DNA of 64,000 nt. Origin: Bradyrhizobium glycinis. Its GTDB lineage: Bacteria > Pseudomonadota > Alphaproteobacteria > Rhizobiales > Xanthobacteraceae. A program made the position numbers and the translations under genes. Location of the stretch: the NCBI RefSeq assembly GCF_016031655.1, contig NZ_JACCHQ010000006.1:62001-126000 (forward strand). The letters are read 5' to 3'. Below the pieces are notes generated by a model that saw only the letters and a program-made list of their open reading frames with translations, ran no database searches and was not told the DNA's origin. How positions within the stretch are numbered: the first letter of the stretch is position 1; each line of letters starts with the position of its first letter. Positions 33,910 through 44,319 of the stretch are shown here, piece after piece.

Positions 33910-35718
33910 ATGGCCCAGTTTCCAAAGAAAATCACCGACGATCCCTACGCGGCAGCGGTCCTGATTCGCCGCCTGATCACAGAACAGGGAATCGTCTACT
34001 GGCGACGCTACCTCGCCGCCTTCGCACTGATGGCGCTCGCCGCCGGTGCGACCGCTGCTGCGACCTACGTCCTCGGCCAGGTCATCAACCAGGCCTATGT
34101 CGACAAGAACATCCCGGGCATCGCGATGTTCTCAGGGATCACGGTCGCTCTGCTGTTCGTCAAGGGCGTGGCGACCTACGGCCACATGGTGATCCTGACC
34201 AAGATCAGCAACGCGATCCTTGCCACCAATCAGCGCCAGCTGTTCGCAAAATTGATGCGCGAAAGCGTCGGCTTCTTCTCCGAGCGGCACTCCTCTGAAT
34301 TTCTCGCGCGGCTGACCGCCGGCGCCAAGTCGATCACCGACGTGTTGAACATGCTGGTGAACGCGATCGGGCGCGATCTCTTGATGTTGCTCGCCATGAT
34401 CGGCGTAATGGTCTGGCAGGACCCGCTGATGTCATTCATCGGCCTCGTCGCGGTGCCGCCGGCGATGCTGGTGCTGCGCAAGCTGGTCAAGCGCATCAAG
34501 GGCCTCGCCTTCAACCAGTTCACCGGCACCGCCGACATCATGGAGACGATGCAGGAATCGCTGCAGGGCATCCGCACAGTCAAGGCGTTCACGCTCGAAG
34601 AGACCATGCAAAAGCGCATCGACGAGAACATCGCCATCGTCGAGCGCAACGCCAACAAGATGGCCCGCGTCGCCAACCGCTCCAACCCGCTGATGGAAAT
34701 GCTCGGCGGCTTCGCGGTCGCGGGCTGCCTGATGTACGGCGGCTATGCCGTGGTCGCGCTCAACGCCACGCCCGGCGCGTTCTTCTCCTTCATGACCGCG
34801 TTCCTGATGGCGACCGAGCCGGCCAAGCGGCTGGCCAGGCTCAACATCGATCTCAACAGCCAGCTCGTCGGCGCCCGCATGCTGCTCGAAGTCGTCGACA
34901 GCCCCGCGAGCGAGCAGTCCGACGACGACAAGCCGGCGCTGAAGCTGACCGATGCCCGCATCGAGCTGCGCGACGTCAGCTTCTGCTACCGCTCGGGCGA
35001 GACCGTGCTCAACCGCATGAGCTTCGTCGCCGAGCCCGGCAAGGTGACTGCGCTGGTCGGCCCTTCCGGCGGCGGCAAGTCGACCGTGCTGGGGCTGCTC
35101 CTACGCTTCTACGAGGTGACGCAGGGCGACATCGTGATCGACGGCCAGTCGATCTCGTCGGTCTCGCGCAAATCGCTGCGCGCCCAGACCGCCTATGTCG
35201 GCCAGGACGTCTATCTGTTCCGCGACACCATCCGCAACAACATCGCCTTCGGCAAGCCAGGCGCCAGCGAGGACGAGATCGTCGAGGCGGCGAAGGCGGC
35301 CTGCGCGCACGACTTCATCACGGGCTTTCCGCTCGGCTACGACACGCCGGTCGGCGAGCACGGGACGCAACTCTCGGGCGGACAGCGCCAGCGCATTGCC
35401 GTCGCGCGCGCGCTGCTCAAGAACGCGCCGATCATCCTCTTGGACGAAGCCACCGCAGCCCTCGATTCCGAATCCGAACGGCAGGTGCAGGAGGCGATCG
35501 AGCATCTCTGCCAGAACCGCACCACCATCGTGATCGCGCACCGCCTGCACACCATCATGCACGCAGACAGCATCCTGGTGGTCGAGGGCGGCGAGATCGT
35601 CGAGCAGGGCCGCCATGACGAGCTGCTCCGCCGCGGCGGCCGCTATGCCTCGTTCTTCCGGCTGCAGCAACACGGCAGCAGCCCCTTGGGGCTGGCGCCG
35701 ATCAGTGCAACCGCCTAG
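33910..35718 (+). CDS. MsbA-like ABC exporter (fused permease and ATPase)
   Basis: The 602-residue half-transporter has six transmembrane helices (about 30-310) and an ATPase domain with GPSGGGKST (Walker A, near 384-392), LSGGQRQR (signature), IILLDEATAALD (Walker B) and IAHRL (H-loop). The layout matches MsbA, which flips lipid A-core; the location in an LPS cluster supports lipid or glycan export. Other lipid or peptide exporters share the motifs. The ATG at 33910 follows GGACACCGG; an in-frame TTG at 33883 is less likely. Confidence 0.88.
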   Translation: MAQFPKKITDDPYAAAVLIRRLITEQGIVYWRRYLAAFALMALAAGATAAATYVLGQVINQAYVDKNIPGIAMFSGITVALLFVKGVATYGHMVILTKISNAILATNQRQLFAKLMRESVGFFSERHSSEFLARLTAGAKSITDVLNMLVNAIGRDLLMLLAMIGVMVWQDPLMSFIGLVAVPPAMLVLRKLVKRIKGLAFNQFTGTADIMETMQESLQGIRTVKAFTLEETMQKRIDENIAIVERNANKMARVANRSNPLMEMLGGFAVAGCLMYGGYAVVALNATPGAFFSFMTAFLMATEPAKRLARLNIDLNSQLVGARMLLEVVDSPASEQSDDDKPALKLTDARIELRDVSFCYRSGETVLNRMSFVAEPGKVTALVGPSGGGKSTVLGLLLRFYEVTQGDIVIDGQSISSVSRKSLRAQTAYVGQDVYLFRDTIRNNIAFGKPGASEDEIVEAAKAACAHDFITGFPLGYDTPVGEHGTQLSGGQRQRIAVARALLKNAPIILLDEATAALDSESERQVQEAIEHLCQNRTTIVIAHRLHTIMHADSILVVEGGEIVEQGRHDELLRRGGRYASFFRLQQHGSSPLGLAPISATA

Positions 35719-35764
35719 AGTTTTCTTCACCCCAAGACCACCGCAAGACCAGCGAGACCGCTCC

Positions 35765-36466
35765 ATGAACGCCGCCTCCTACGTCATCCCGCTTCCGCCC
35801 CAGGCTTCGCTTCCCGTCGTCGGCGAGAGCGGCCGCTATCCGGTGCGCCGCATCTGGTGCGTCGGCCGCAACTATCTCGAGCACATCCGAGAGATGGGCA
35901 ATGACGAGCGCGCCCCGCCGTTCTTCTTCGCCAAGCATGCCGACATGCTGGTGCCCGACGGCGCCACCATTCCCTACCCGCCGCTGACCAAGGATCTGCA
36001 TCACGAGGTCGAGCTGATCGTCGCGATGAAGAGCGGTGGACTGAACATTCCCGCGGATAAGGCGCTGGATCACGTCTACGGCTACGGCGTCGGCATCGAC
36101 CTTACCCGCCGCGACCTCCAGATCGCCTCGCGCAAGAAGGAGCGCCCGTGGGAGATCGGCAAGTCGTTCGACTATTCGGCGCCCTGCTCCGCGCTGCAGC
36201 CGGCCTCGAAGATCGGCCATCCCGCCAAGGGCAAGATCTGGCTGACGGTCAACGGCAAGGAAGCGCAGAAGGGCGACCTGACCGAATTGATCTGGAACGT
36301 GCCCGAGATCATCTGGCAGCTCTCCCAGCAGGTGAAGCTCGCCGCCGGCGACATCATCATGACCGGCACGCCCGCCGGCGTGTCGCAGCTCCAGCCCGGC
36401 GACAAGCTCGAATGCGGCGTCGACGGCGTCGGCACGCTGAAGGTGAGCATCGGCCAGCCGGAATAA
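35765..36466 (+). CDS. Fumarylacetoacetate hydrolase family protein
   Basis: The 233-residue protein has the FAH metal site: FFFAKHADML, the acidic ligands in HHEVELIVAM (E-x-E) and GYGVGIDLTRRDLQ (Asp). MTGTPAGVSQLQPGD near the C-terminus is also typical. Members hydrolyse or decarboxylate acylpyruvates and aromatic ring-cleavage products; the bacterial acylpyruvase YcgM is of this size. The first 45-50 bases after the exporter gene are its leader. Starts at the ATG at 35765; it ends in a terminator shared with the convergent NTF2-like gene. Confidence 0.88.
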   Translation: MNAASYVIPLPPQASLPVVGESGRYPVRRIWCVGRNYLEHIREMGNDERAPPFFFAKHADMLVPDGATIPYPPLTKDLHHEVELIVAMKSGGLNIPADKALDHVYGYGVGIDLTRRDLQIASRKKERPWEIGKSFDYSAPCSALQPASKIGHPAKGKIWLTVNGKEAQKGDLTELIWNVPEIIWQLSQQVKLAAGDIIMTGTPAGVSQLQPGDKLECGVDGVGTLKVSIGQPE

Positions 36467-36487
36467 GGGTTGCTCCAGCTCGGACTC

Positions 36488-36512
36488 AAAAGGCCCCGGA
36501 ATGGGGCCTTTT
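36488..36512. terminator. Bidirectional Rho-independent terminator
   Basis: AAAAGGCCCC (36488-36497) and GGGGCCTTTT (36503-36512) form a 10-bp stem with a 5-nt loop and T-runs in both directions. It separates the convergent FAH and NTF2-like genes. Confidence 0.9.
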
Positions 36513-36538
36513 GCATGTCGATCGTGCACGTGGTCGAA

Positions 36539-36997
36539 CTACCAGGCCTTCACCGGCCGATTGGCATGGCTCGCCTGCGGCACACCGCGGTTGAGCGACA
36601 TGTGCGAATGCACGCACAGCCAGCCATCGCCGTTCCTCGAAAACACCATCGTCGCGCGGCCGGGGCGCGCGAACGTGCTGCCATCGGGATGATAGCCTGT
36701 GCTCGTCCACGGCGCGATCACGGTTGCCATCATGCCGTCCGGTGATGCCAGAACGGACGTCTGATCGAGGACGAAACGGAAGTCGGCCGTCTTCGGCCAG
36801 ACATTGTCCCATTGCGTCTTGACCCATTGATCGAGGCCGGGGATGACGTCGTTATGGGTGCCGAAGGCGAGCACGTCCGGATGGAAGAGCGGCCGCGCCG
36901 AGGCGTAATCGACCTCGCGGACATACCCTGCGAAGGTGTCCAGCCAATGATGGAAGAACTCCACGATCCCTGGCGTTGCGACCGGCAAGGAGCTCAT
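36539..36997 (-). CDS. NTF2-like (SnoaL-type) protein of unknown substrate
   Basis: The 152-residue protein has the cone-shaped NTF2 fold pattern: helix FFHHWLDTFAGYVREVDYASARPLFHPDVLAFG at the N-terminus and the strands FARPGRATMVFSRNGDGW and LCVHSHMSLNRG near the end. This fold occurs in ketosteroid isomerases, polyketide cyclases and calcium-kinase association domains; no catalytic dyad can be assigned. It ends at a shared bidirectional terminator and lies 13 nt downstream of lpxO, so it may be the second gene of that transcript. Confidence 0.78.
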   Translation of the reverse strand: MSSLPVATPGIVEFFHHWLDTFAGYVREVDYASARPLFHPDVLAFGTHNDVIPGLDQWVKTQWDNVWPKTADFRFVLDQTSVLASPDGMMATVIAPWTSTGYHPDGSTFARPGRATMVFSRNGDGWLCVHSHMSLNRGVPQASHANRPVKAW

Positions 36998-37010
36998 CGG
37001 GATGCGCCGA

Positions 37011-37940
37011 TCAACTGATTGCCGAATACACGATCAGGCCGAGGATCAGCGCCGTCAGCGAGTATTTCAGCGCGTAATAGACGTTGCGGTTCCACTCCTT
37101 CACCTTGCGGCTGGCGAGATGGATTTCGTAAAGCTTGCCGAACACCTTGTTGAGCACGCCGACATGCTCACCATCGACGTTCTGGGTCGCCGACGCCTTG
37201 ACGATGTGATGGCTGACCCAGCGGTTGATCGCGGTCATGAAGCCGTACTTCATCGGGCGCTCGACGTCGCAGAACAGGATGATGCGGTTGACCTCAGTCG
37301 CATTCTCGGCACTGTGGATGAAGGTCTCGTCGAACATGAAGGCTTCGCCATCGCGCCATACGCATTCGACGCCGTCGACGAGGATCCGGCACTTGTTCGA
37401 GTTCGGCGTGACCAGGCCAAGGTGATAGCGCAGAGAGCCGGCGAAGGGATCACGGTGAGCGCCGAGCTTGCCGCCGGGCGGCAGCATCGCGAACATCGCG
37501 CCATGCACGCTCGGGATCGACTTGAGCAGCTCCACCGTCCTCGGACACAGCGTGTTCGCCGACGGCAGGAAGTCGTCGTACCACTTCAGGTAAAACCGCT
37601 TCCAGCCGCTCTTGAAGAACGAGTAGAAGCCCCAGTCGTTGTTCTTCGCCGCCGCGCGGATAAAACCTTCATCGAACAGGCGCACGGCCTCGTCGCGGAT
37701 GGTCTCCCAGTTCTCGCTGAGGGGCTTCAGCTCCGGAAACTGATCGACCGAGATCACCGGCTTGTTCGGCACCGCCGAGCCCGCATACATCAGCACATTG
37801 TAAGGTGCGAGATAGGTCGAGTGATCGCCGAGCTGGCGCGCGAAGCGCAGCCGCTGCTTGCCGCGGAAGTGAACGTAAATCGTCGAGGCCGCAAGCACAT
37901 ACAAAATGACGAGCTGCGGCGCAAAAAGCTGTTTCAGCAT
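37011..37940 (-). CDS. lpxO: Aspartyl/asparaginyl beta-hydroxylase family lipid A hydroxylase
   Basis: LpxO is an Fe(II)/2-oxoglutarate-dependent enzyme that adds a 2-OH group to a lipid A acyl chain. The 309-residue protein has hydrophobic segments at both ends (about 8-22 and 288-307). The catalytic core shows HRDPFAGSLRYHLGL (H162, D164) and ETFIHSAEN (H209), the expected iron ligands, with the 2-oxoglutarate arginine in R219-I-I-L. The fold is intact. It sits at the edge of the LPS gene region. The NTF2-like gene begins 13 nt downstream. Confidence 0.88.
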   Translation of the reverse strand: MLKQLFAPQLVILYVLAASTIYVHFRGKQRLRFARQLGDHSTYLAPYNVLMYAGSAVPNKPVISVDQFPELKPLSENWETIRDEAVRLFDEGFIRAAAKNNDWGFYSFFKSGWKRFYLKWYDDFLPSANTLCPRTVELLKSIPSVHGAMFAMLPPGGKLGAHRDPFAGSLRYHLGLVTPNSNKCRILVDGVECVWRDGEAFMFDETFIHSAENATEVNRIILFCDVERPMKYGFMTAINRWVSHHIVKASATQNVDGEHVGVLNKVFGKLYEIHLASRKVKEWNRNVYYALKYSLTALILGLIVYSAIS

Positions 37941-38083
37941 TTCCCCAATCCCAAGTGACCCAGCCGGGGTGTCGTGTAGCCCGACCCGGCCCGAGCGGCA
38001 AGATATTCACCGGTGGGTTGCAATCACGCCGGGGAGAGCAAGGGGATGGAACTCGGGTCAAAAACCGGCCGAAACGAGCCGAA

Positions 38084-38239
38084 TCAGGCCCGCGACAGCG
38101 CCTGCAGGCCCTTGAAGGTCAGGCGCTTGGGGTCGGTGACGCCGGCGAGGTAAAGCCGGCGGATGAAGGCGATGACGGCGTCGCGGTCGCAATCGGTCAG
38201 CGCGACGACGGCGTCGACCGCTATTCTCTGGGCTTCCAT
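38084..38239 (-). CDS. Small conserved-looking protein, 51 residues
   Basis: The ATG at 38239 has GAGGTGA 5 nt upstream, one of the best ribosome sites in the window. The product starts MEAQRIAVDAVVALTDCDRD and contains IAFIRRLYLAGVTDPKRL, which should fold as two or three helices; the C-terminus is QALSRA. It has no transmembrane segment or metal motif. I recognise no family. The 120-base gap toward lpxO on its left and the gap toward the monooxygenase on its right hold nothing else I can name. Confidence 0.65.
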   Translation of the reverse strand: MEAQRIAVDAVVALTDCDRDAVIAFIRRLYLAGVTDPKRLTFKGLQALSRA

Positions 38240-38378
38240 TGGGCTCACCTCGGCCTTGCGAGTAACCCCGGCCGAGACAGGCTAGGACTCATCCGTTAAA
38301 TCGGCGTTAACCGTTCCGGAACCATCGCCGATTCAGCCAAGCGGCCGAATACGCGAAACAACGCATTGCCGGGCGCGA

Positions 38379-39839
38379 TCAGGAATACTGCATCACGCCG
38401 TCGTCGATCCGGCCGAAGCGCAACGAGACGATGTCGAGCGCGTAGTTCTGGTGGAGCCGCCACGGCCGCTTCGACCCCTGCTTCGGCATTTTGGCGATCG
38501 AGCGCTGCACGTAGCCCGAGGTGAAATCGAGCGAAGGCTGCGCCGTGATGGTGGGATCGTCATTGTGCGGCATGCACTGGCGGAAATTGTGCCGGTCCAT
38601 GTAATTGATGAGCCGGCAGACATATTCGCAAGTGAGGTCGCATTTCAGCGTCCAGGACGCGTTGGTGTAGCCGAAGGCCGAAGCCATGTTCGGCACGTCG
38701 GCATACATCATGCCCTTGTAGGTCAACGTGTTGGCGAAATCGACGGAGCGGCCGTCGACGCTGACCTCGAGGCCGCCGACGACCTGGAGCACCAGCCCGG
38801 TCGCCGTCACGATGATGTCGGCGGCCAGCTCGCGGCCGTCCTTCAGCCGAATGCCGTCACGCGTGAAGGTGTCGATCTCGCTGGTGACGACGCTGGCGCG
38901 CTGCTCGCGGATCGCCTTGAAGAGGTCGCCATCGGGCACGAGGCACAGCCGCTGGTCCCAGGGATTGTAGCGTGGCGTGAAGTGGGTCGCGACGTCGTAG
39001 TCCGGGCCGAGCGCGATTCTCACGCCCTTGAGGATAAGATCCTTCACCTTCGCCGGCCTGCGCCGGCTGAGCTGGAAGAAGAACATTCCCCACATCACGT
39101 TGCGCCAGCGGATCAGGTGATAGGCGAATCGCGCCGGCAGATTGCGGCGCAGCTTGTTCGCGAGGGGATCCTGCGCCGGCCGCGACACCACATAGGTCGG
39201 CGAGCGCTGCAGCATGGTGACCTGCGTCGCCTTCCTGGCGAGCTCCGGCACCAGCGTCACCGCTGTCGCGCCCGAGCCGATCACGACGACACGCTTGCCC
39301 GCGTAGTCGATGTCCTCGGTCCACTTCTGCGGATGCACGATGCGGCCGGCGAAATCCGCCACGCCCTTGAACTCCGGCGTATAGCCCGCCTCGTATTTAT
39401 AATAGCCCGAGCACATGAACAGGAAGTTGCAGGTGAACCGCACGAGCTCGGCCGCGCCCTCGCCAGAGATTCGCTCGGCTTCCACCGTCCAGCGCGCGTC
39501 CGGTGTCGACCACGCCGCGCGCTTGACGCGATGATGATAGCGGATGTGCTTGTCGATGCCGTTCTCGCTAGCAGTCTCGCGCACATAGTTCAGGATTTGC
39601 GGGCCGTCGGCGATCGCCTTCGGGTCGGTCCACGGCTTGAACGAATAGCCGAGCGTGAACATGTCGCTGTCCGAGCGGATGCCGGGATAGCGAAACAGGT
39701 CCCAGGTGCCGCCGATGCAGTCGCGGCCTTCGAGGATGACGTAGCTCTTGGCCGGACACTTGGTCTGCAGATGATAGCCGGCGCCGATGCCTGATAGCCC
39801 GGCGCCGACGATCAGCACGTCGAAATGTTCTTGTTGCAT
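38379..39839 (-). CDS. FAD-dependent monooxygenase (EtaA/Baeyer-Villiger type)
   Basis: The 486-residue flavoprotein has an N-terminal FAD site VLIVGAGLSGIGAGYHL (8-24), the second GxGxxG for NADPH in VVVIGSGATAVTL (near 188-200) and FAGRIVHPQKW, the FxGxxxHxxxW fingerprint of Baeyer-Villiger monooxygenases (the final P is T here). It resembles the EtaA group, which oxidises ketones and thioamides. The physiological substrate is not apparent. It lies downstream of ahcY but after a strong terminator, so it is probably a separate unit. Confidence 0.88.
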   Translation of the reverse strand: MQQEHFDVLIVGAGLSGIGAGYHLQTKCPAKSYVILEGRDCIGGTWDLFRYPGIRSDSDMFTLGYSFKPWTDPKAIADGPQILNYVRETASENGIDKHIRYHHRVKRAAWSTPDARWTVEAERISGEGAAELVRFTCNFLFMCSGYYKYEAGYTPEFKGVADFAGRIVHPQKWTEDIDYAGKRVVVIGSGATAVTLVPELARKATQVTMLQRSPTYVVSRPAQDPLANKLRRNLPARFAYHLIRWRNVMWGMFFFQLSRRRPAKVKDLILKGVRIALGPDYDVATHFTPRYNPWDQRLCLVPDGDLFKAIREQRASVVTSEIDTFTRDGIRLKDGRELAADIIVTATGLVLQVVGGLEVSVDGRSVDFANTLTYKGMMYADVPNMASAFGYTNASWTLKCDLTCEYVCRLINYMDRHNFRQCMPHNDDPTITAQPSLDFTSGYVQRSIAKMPKQGSKRPWRLHQNYALDIVSLRFGRIDDGVMQYS

Positions 39840-39944
39840 GGCTTCCTCCGCCGGGGCGGATTGTCCGCCTGCCGCTGCTGGCCGTCAATCGGCAATCAGA
39901 GTGCCCCAACTGCAAAGCGAGTTGAATTCCATGTCCCGAAACAA

Positions 39945-39972
39945 CAAAGCCCCGGATCGCTCCGGGGCTTTG
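39945..39972 (-). terminator. Rho-independent terminator after ahcY
   Basis: CAAAGCCCCGGA (39945-39956) and TCCGGGGCTTTG (39961-39972) form a perfect 12-bp stem with a 4-nt loop, followed on the minus strand by TTGTTTCGGG. It lies 27 nt downstream of the ahcY stop. Confidence 0.85.
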
Positions 39973-39998
39973 GGTCGATGGTTCGTCGAACCTGTGGC

Positions 39999-41420
39999 TC
40001 AATAGCGGTAGTGATCCGACTTGTACGGGCCTTCCTGCTTCACGCCGATATAGTCGGCCTGGTCCTTGCGCAGCTGGGTGAGCTTGACACCGATCTTGGA
40101 GAGGTGCAGGCGGGCGACCTTCTCGTCGAGCGTCTTGGGCAGCACGTAGACCTTCTTCTCGTACTTGCCGTCCTTGTTGTTGGCGAACAGCTCGATCTGC
40201 GCCAGCGTCTGGTTGGTGAAGGACGCCGACATCACGAAGGACGGATGGCCCATCGCGTTGCCGAGGTTCACGAGGCGGCCCTCCGACAGCAGGATGATGC
40301 GGTGCTTGTCGGGGAATTCGATCTCGTCGACCTGCGGCTTGATGTTGGTCCACTTCAGATTACGCAGAGACGCGATCTGGATCTCGTTGTCGAAGTGACC
40401 GATGTTGCAGACGATGGCGCGATCCTTCATCGCGCGCATGTGCTCGATGGTGATGATGTCCTTGTTGCCGGTGGCGGTGACGAAGATGTCGGCCCGCGGC
40501 GCGGCGTCTTCCATGGTCACGACCTCGTAGCCTTCCATCGCCGCCTGCAGCGCGCAGATCGGATCGACTTCCGAGACCATGACGCGGCAGCCGGCCTGGC
40601 GCAGCGAGGCGGCCGAGCCCTTGCCGACGTCGCCGAAGCCCGCGACCATCGCGACCTTGCCCGACAGCATCACGTCGGTGCCGCGGCGGATGCCGTCGAC
40701 CAGCGATTCACGGCAACCATAGAGGTTGTCGAACTTAGACTTGGTGACGCTGTCGTTGACGTTGATGGCCGGCCACAGCAGCGTGCCTGCCTTCTGCATG
40801 TCATAGAGACGATGCACGCCCGTCGTGGTCTCCTCGGAGACGCCCTTGATGCTGTTGGCGATCCCGGCGAAGTAGCCCTTCGGCTTTTCCTTGAGCTGCT
40901 TCTTCAGAAGCGCGAAGAAGACCTCCTCTTCCTCGGAGCCGGGCTTGTCGAGGAAGGCGGTATCGCCGTTCTCGGCACGCAGGCCGAGATGGACGTACAT
41001 GGTGGCGTCACCGCCGTCGTCGAGGATCATGTTCGGGTGACCGCCGCCGTGCCAGTCGAACAGCTTGGCGGTGTAGTCCCAGTACTCGGTCAGCGTCTCG
41101 CCCTTGACGGCGAAGACGGGAATGCCGGCGGCCGCGATCGCAGCGGCAGCGTGATCCTGCGTCGAGTAGATGTTGCAGGAGACCCAGCGGATGTCGGCGC
41201 CGAGCGCGGCGAGCGTCTCGATCAACACGCCGGTCTGGATCGTCATGTGCAGCGAGCCGGCGATGCGTGCGCCCTTCAGCGGCTGCTTCGGGCCGTACTC
41301 CTCGCGGGTGGCCATCAGGCCGGGCATCTCGGTCTCGGCCAGCGAGAGCTCCTTGCGGCCGAAATCGGCGAGCGAAATGTCCTTGACGATGTAATCGGTG
41401 AAGCCGGGCTTCGCGTTCAT
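39999..41420 (-). CDS. ahcY: S-adenosylhomocysteine hydrolase
   Basis: AhcY splits S-adenosylhomocysteine into adenosine and homocysteine and so relieves inhibition of methyltransferases. At 473 residues it has the proteobacterial insert. NAD-binding [14 protein letters not shown] (near 262-275), [26 protein letters not shown] (near 232-241) and the C-terminal KSDHYRY are diagnostic. The start at 41420 has AGGAACC just upstream. It follows metK across a 123-base spacer filled by a dispersed repeat. No SAH riboswitch is visible. Confidence 0.97.
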   Translation of the reverse strand: MNAKPGFTDYIVKDISLADFGRKELSLAETEMPGLMATREEYGPKQPLKGARIAGSLHMTIQTGVLIETLAALGADIRWVSCNIYSTQDHAAAAIAAAGIPVFAVKGETLTEYWDYTAKLFDWHGGGHPNMILDDGGDATMYVHLGLRAENGDTAFLDKPGSEEEEVFFALLKKQLKEKPKGYFAGIANSIKGVSEETTTGVHRLYDMQKAGTLLWPAINVNDSVTKSKFDNLYGCRESLVDGIRRGTDVMLSGKVAMVAGFGDVGKGSAASLRQAGCRVMVSEVDPICALQAAMEGYEVVTMEDAAPRADIFVTATGNKDIITIEHMRAMKDRAIVCNIGHFDNEIQIASLRNLKWTNIKPQVDEIEFPDKHRIILLSEGRLVNLGNAMGHPSFVMSASFTNQTLAQIELFANNKDGKYEKKVYVLPKTLDEKVARLHLSKIGVKLTQLRKDQADYIGVKQEGPYKSDHYRY

Positions 41421-41444
41421 GAGAGGTTCCTGTTTGTTTGGCTC

Positions 41445-41536
41445 GTCATTCCGGGGCGCTCGAGAAACGAGCGACCCGGAATCCGCAAGGTGCAAAACTC
41501 CGGGTTCGCCGTTGTTGCGGCGCCCCGGAACGACGC
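41445..41536. repeat. CATTCCGGGG-type intergenic repeat between metK and ahcY
   Basis: GTCATTCCGGGGCG at the left end is mirrored by CGCCCCGGAACGAC at the right end; GCTCGAGAAACGAGC forms an inner hairpin. Similar elements occur at 46058-46159 and 52850-52920. It lies within a probable operon. Confidence 0.7.
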
Positions 41537-41543
41537 AAGTGAA

Positions 41544-42740
<1,197 letters not shown>

Positions 42741-42800
42741 CAGTAACCCCTTGTTCCGCCGCTAGCCGGCGGGCGTTTGCGATGTTTACTTTTAATGATG

Positions 42801-44156
42801 TCAATCACGCCGGCGCGAGATGACGTAGGATTCGTCGAGAAACCAGAGCCCGTTATACTTCCGCAGCACATCCCTGGCGGCATCCAGAGTGCGGCCGTTT
42901 TGAGTCATTTCTGTCAATCGGTCGTCCTCAATCTGAGCGACATACACCGCCGCATTCCACGCTGCAAAAGCCGTCGAGGTTCCGATAGAGCCCGTTACCT
43001 CGTTGGGCAGCGCTTCCATATCATACCTGAAGATCGAGCGGTTGTCCGCATAAGCATTAAAATTTAAGTCGCGGCCCACCGATCCAAGTTCATACTTAAC
43101 TGCACGCAGTAGCTCATGACGGCTGACTGAGAAAGGATTTTCTCCGGGCCAGATCGCCTGGATCATTTCCATGCCTGGATCCTGCCCATGGGAGTGGATT
43201 CCGATCAGCCTGCCGCCCGGCCGAAGCGCCCGCGCCAAAGGCGCAATGATCCGCTTGGCCCGGAAATTGACCGAGGACAGGGCCCGGTAGGGCTGGGATG
43301 CTATGACGAGGTCGAAATTGGCCTCAGTCTGGCCCGGCCGCGGAATGGTCGAATCCAGCAGGAACCTGTGGTCCTCGCGATAGAGCACAAGGACGACCGG
43401 CCGTTCGTAGAGCGGCATGGCCGTGCGCGGGCTGATCGCCGCGCGCCAGTTCTGCTCCAGAAAAGGCCTCAGCTCCGCAATTTGCTGCTCGAATTCACCC
43501 GACGAAGCGCCGCGGAGCGGCACTTCGTGCCAGACGGTGGCCGCCGCCGCGGCAGGCGACGCCGGCGTCAGCCAGGGCGCCTCGGCGTAGAACATATTGG
43601 TGAACACGAACACCGATGCCGGGTGCTCGAAAATGCGGTCCGGCACCTTCTCCAGCGTCAGGCGCAGGTCCTCCAGGCTGAGCTCCTTGCCGGCGACGTA
43701 GAACGGCATGTGCGGAAAGCGCTGGTGCGTGGCGCGCAGCACTCGCGCCAGCACCGTTCCGTCGCCGACGCCGGCGTCGAACAGGCGCAGCGCCGGTGGA
43801 CGCGGATGAATGGAGGCAAGCTCCAGCGCGACGCGGTCCGCGATCACCCGCTTTTCGCTGCAGGTGTGGACGAACAGCAGGTATTTCTGGCGGTTCTCGA
43901 AGAAGCGGAAATTGCCGCGTGGATCGCGCTTCTCGGGGGGCACCTGAAGTCCCCGCGGCGGCGGCACGCCGCCGGCCATCGACGCCGCCATATAGGCCTG
44001 AATCCGCTCCAGCGTGTCGATGGTGATGCGCTTTCCCTCGCGCAGGCGGTGCACCAGCTTCCCATCGTTCACCGCGCGTCGGCCGAACGTCGATTCCGCC
44101 ATGTCCGCCTTGCGGCAGAAGTCGGTGATCTGGCTCAGGATTTCGTCGTTCTTCAT
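42801..44156 (-). CDS. HTH-like domain fused to a SAM-dependent methyltransferase-like domain
   Basis: The 451-residue protein has an N-terminal helical segment, DMAESTFGRRAVNDGKLVHR (18-37) followed by LREGKRITIDTLERIQAYM (38-56), that looks like a helix-turn-helix. A Rossmann methyltransferase-like domain follows with motif I LFDAGVGDGTVLARVL (125-140) and an acidic-loop region FYVAGKELSLED. The C-terminal half has VIASQPYRALSS and ALRPGGRLIGIHSHGQ, as in motifs IV-V. No substrate is obvious. It ends 60 nt before metK on the same strand, next to the enzymes that make SAM and remove SAH. It might be a regulator that senses SAM or a modification enzyme. Confidence 0.75.
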   Translation of the reverse strand: MKNDEILSQITDFCRKADMAESTFGRRAVNDGKLVHRLREGKRITIDTLERIQAYMAASMAGGVPPPRGLQVPPEKRDPRGNFRFFENRQKYLLFVHTCSEKRVIADRVALELASIHPRPPALRLFDAGVGDGTVLARVLRATHQRFPHMPFYVAGKELSLEDLRLTLEKVPDRIFEHPASVFVFTNMFYAEAPWLTPASPAAAAATVWHEVPLRGASSGEFEQQIAELRPFLEQNWRAAISPRTAMPLYERPVVLVLYREDHRFLLDSTIPRPGQTEANFDLVIASQPYRALSSVNFRAKRIIAPLARALRPGGRLIGIHSHGQDPGMEMIQAIWPGENPFSVSRHELLRAVKYELGSVGRDLNFNAYADNRSIFRYDMEALPNEVTGSIGTSTAFAAWNAAVYVAQIEDDRLTEMTQNGRTLDAARDVLRKYNGLWFLDESYVISRRRD

Positions 44157-44319
44157 GAGTGGGAAATCGGTGGGCAGACGGGTTGGGACTTGCGTCTTAG
44201 CAAATTCTGCCCACTCAGGGAATAGCGGATGCGGGCCTTATGTGCCCCCGGGGAGAGCTGAACCCCTGCGGCTGGCCGGGCAACAAACAAGCGCCCCTCC
44301 TCTCGCATGAGACACCACC

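Noticed and set aside
42741..42800. A SAM riboswitch in the metK leader
   Set aside because: Only a short GC hairpin is visible. None of the conserved cores of SAM-I, SAM-II/V or SAM/SAH elements could be found.
44157..44319. A riboswitch in the GC-rich leader of the caspase-like gene (CCCGGGGAGAGCTGAACCCC)
   Set aside because: It has GC-rich pairs but no match to glycine, SAH, cobalamin or ZTP cores that I know.
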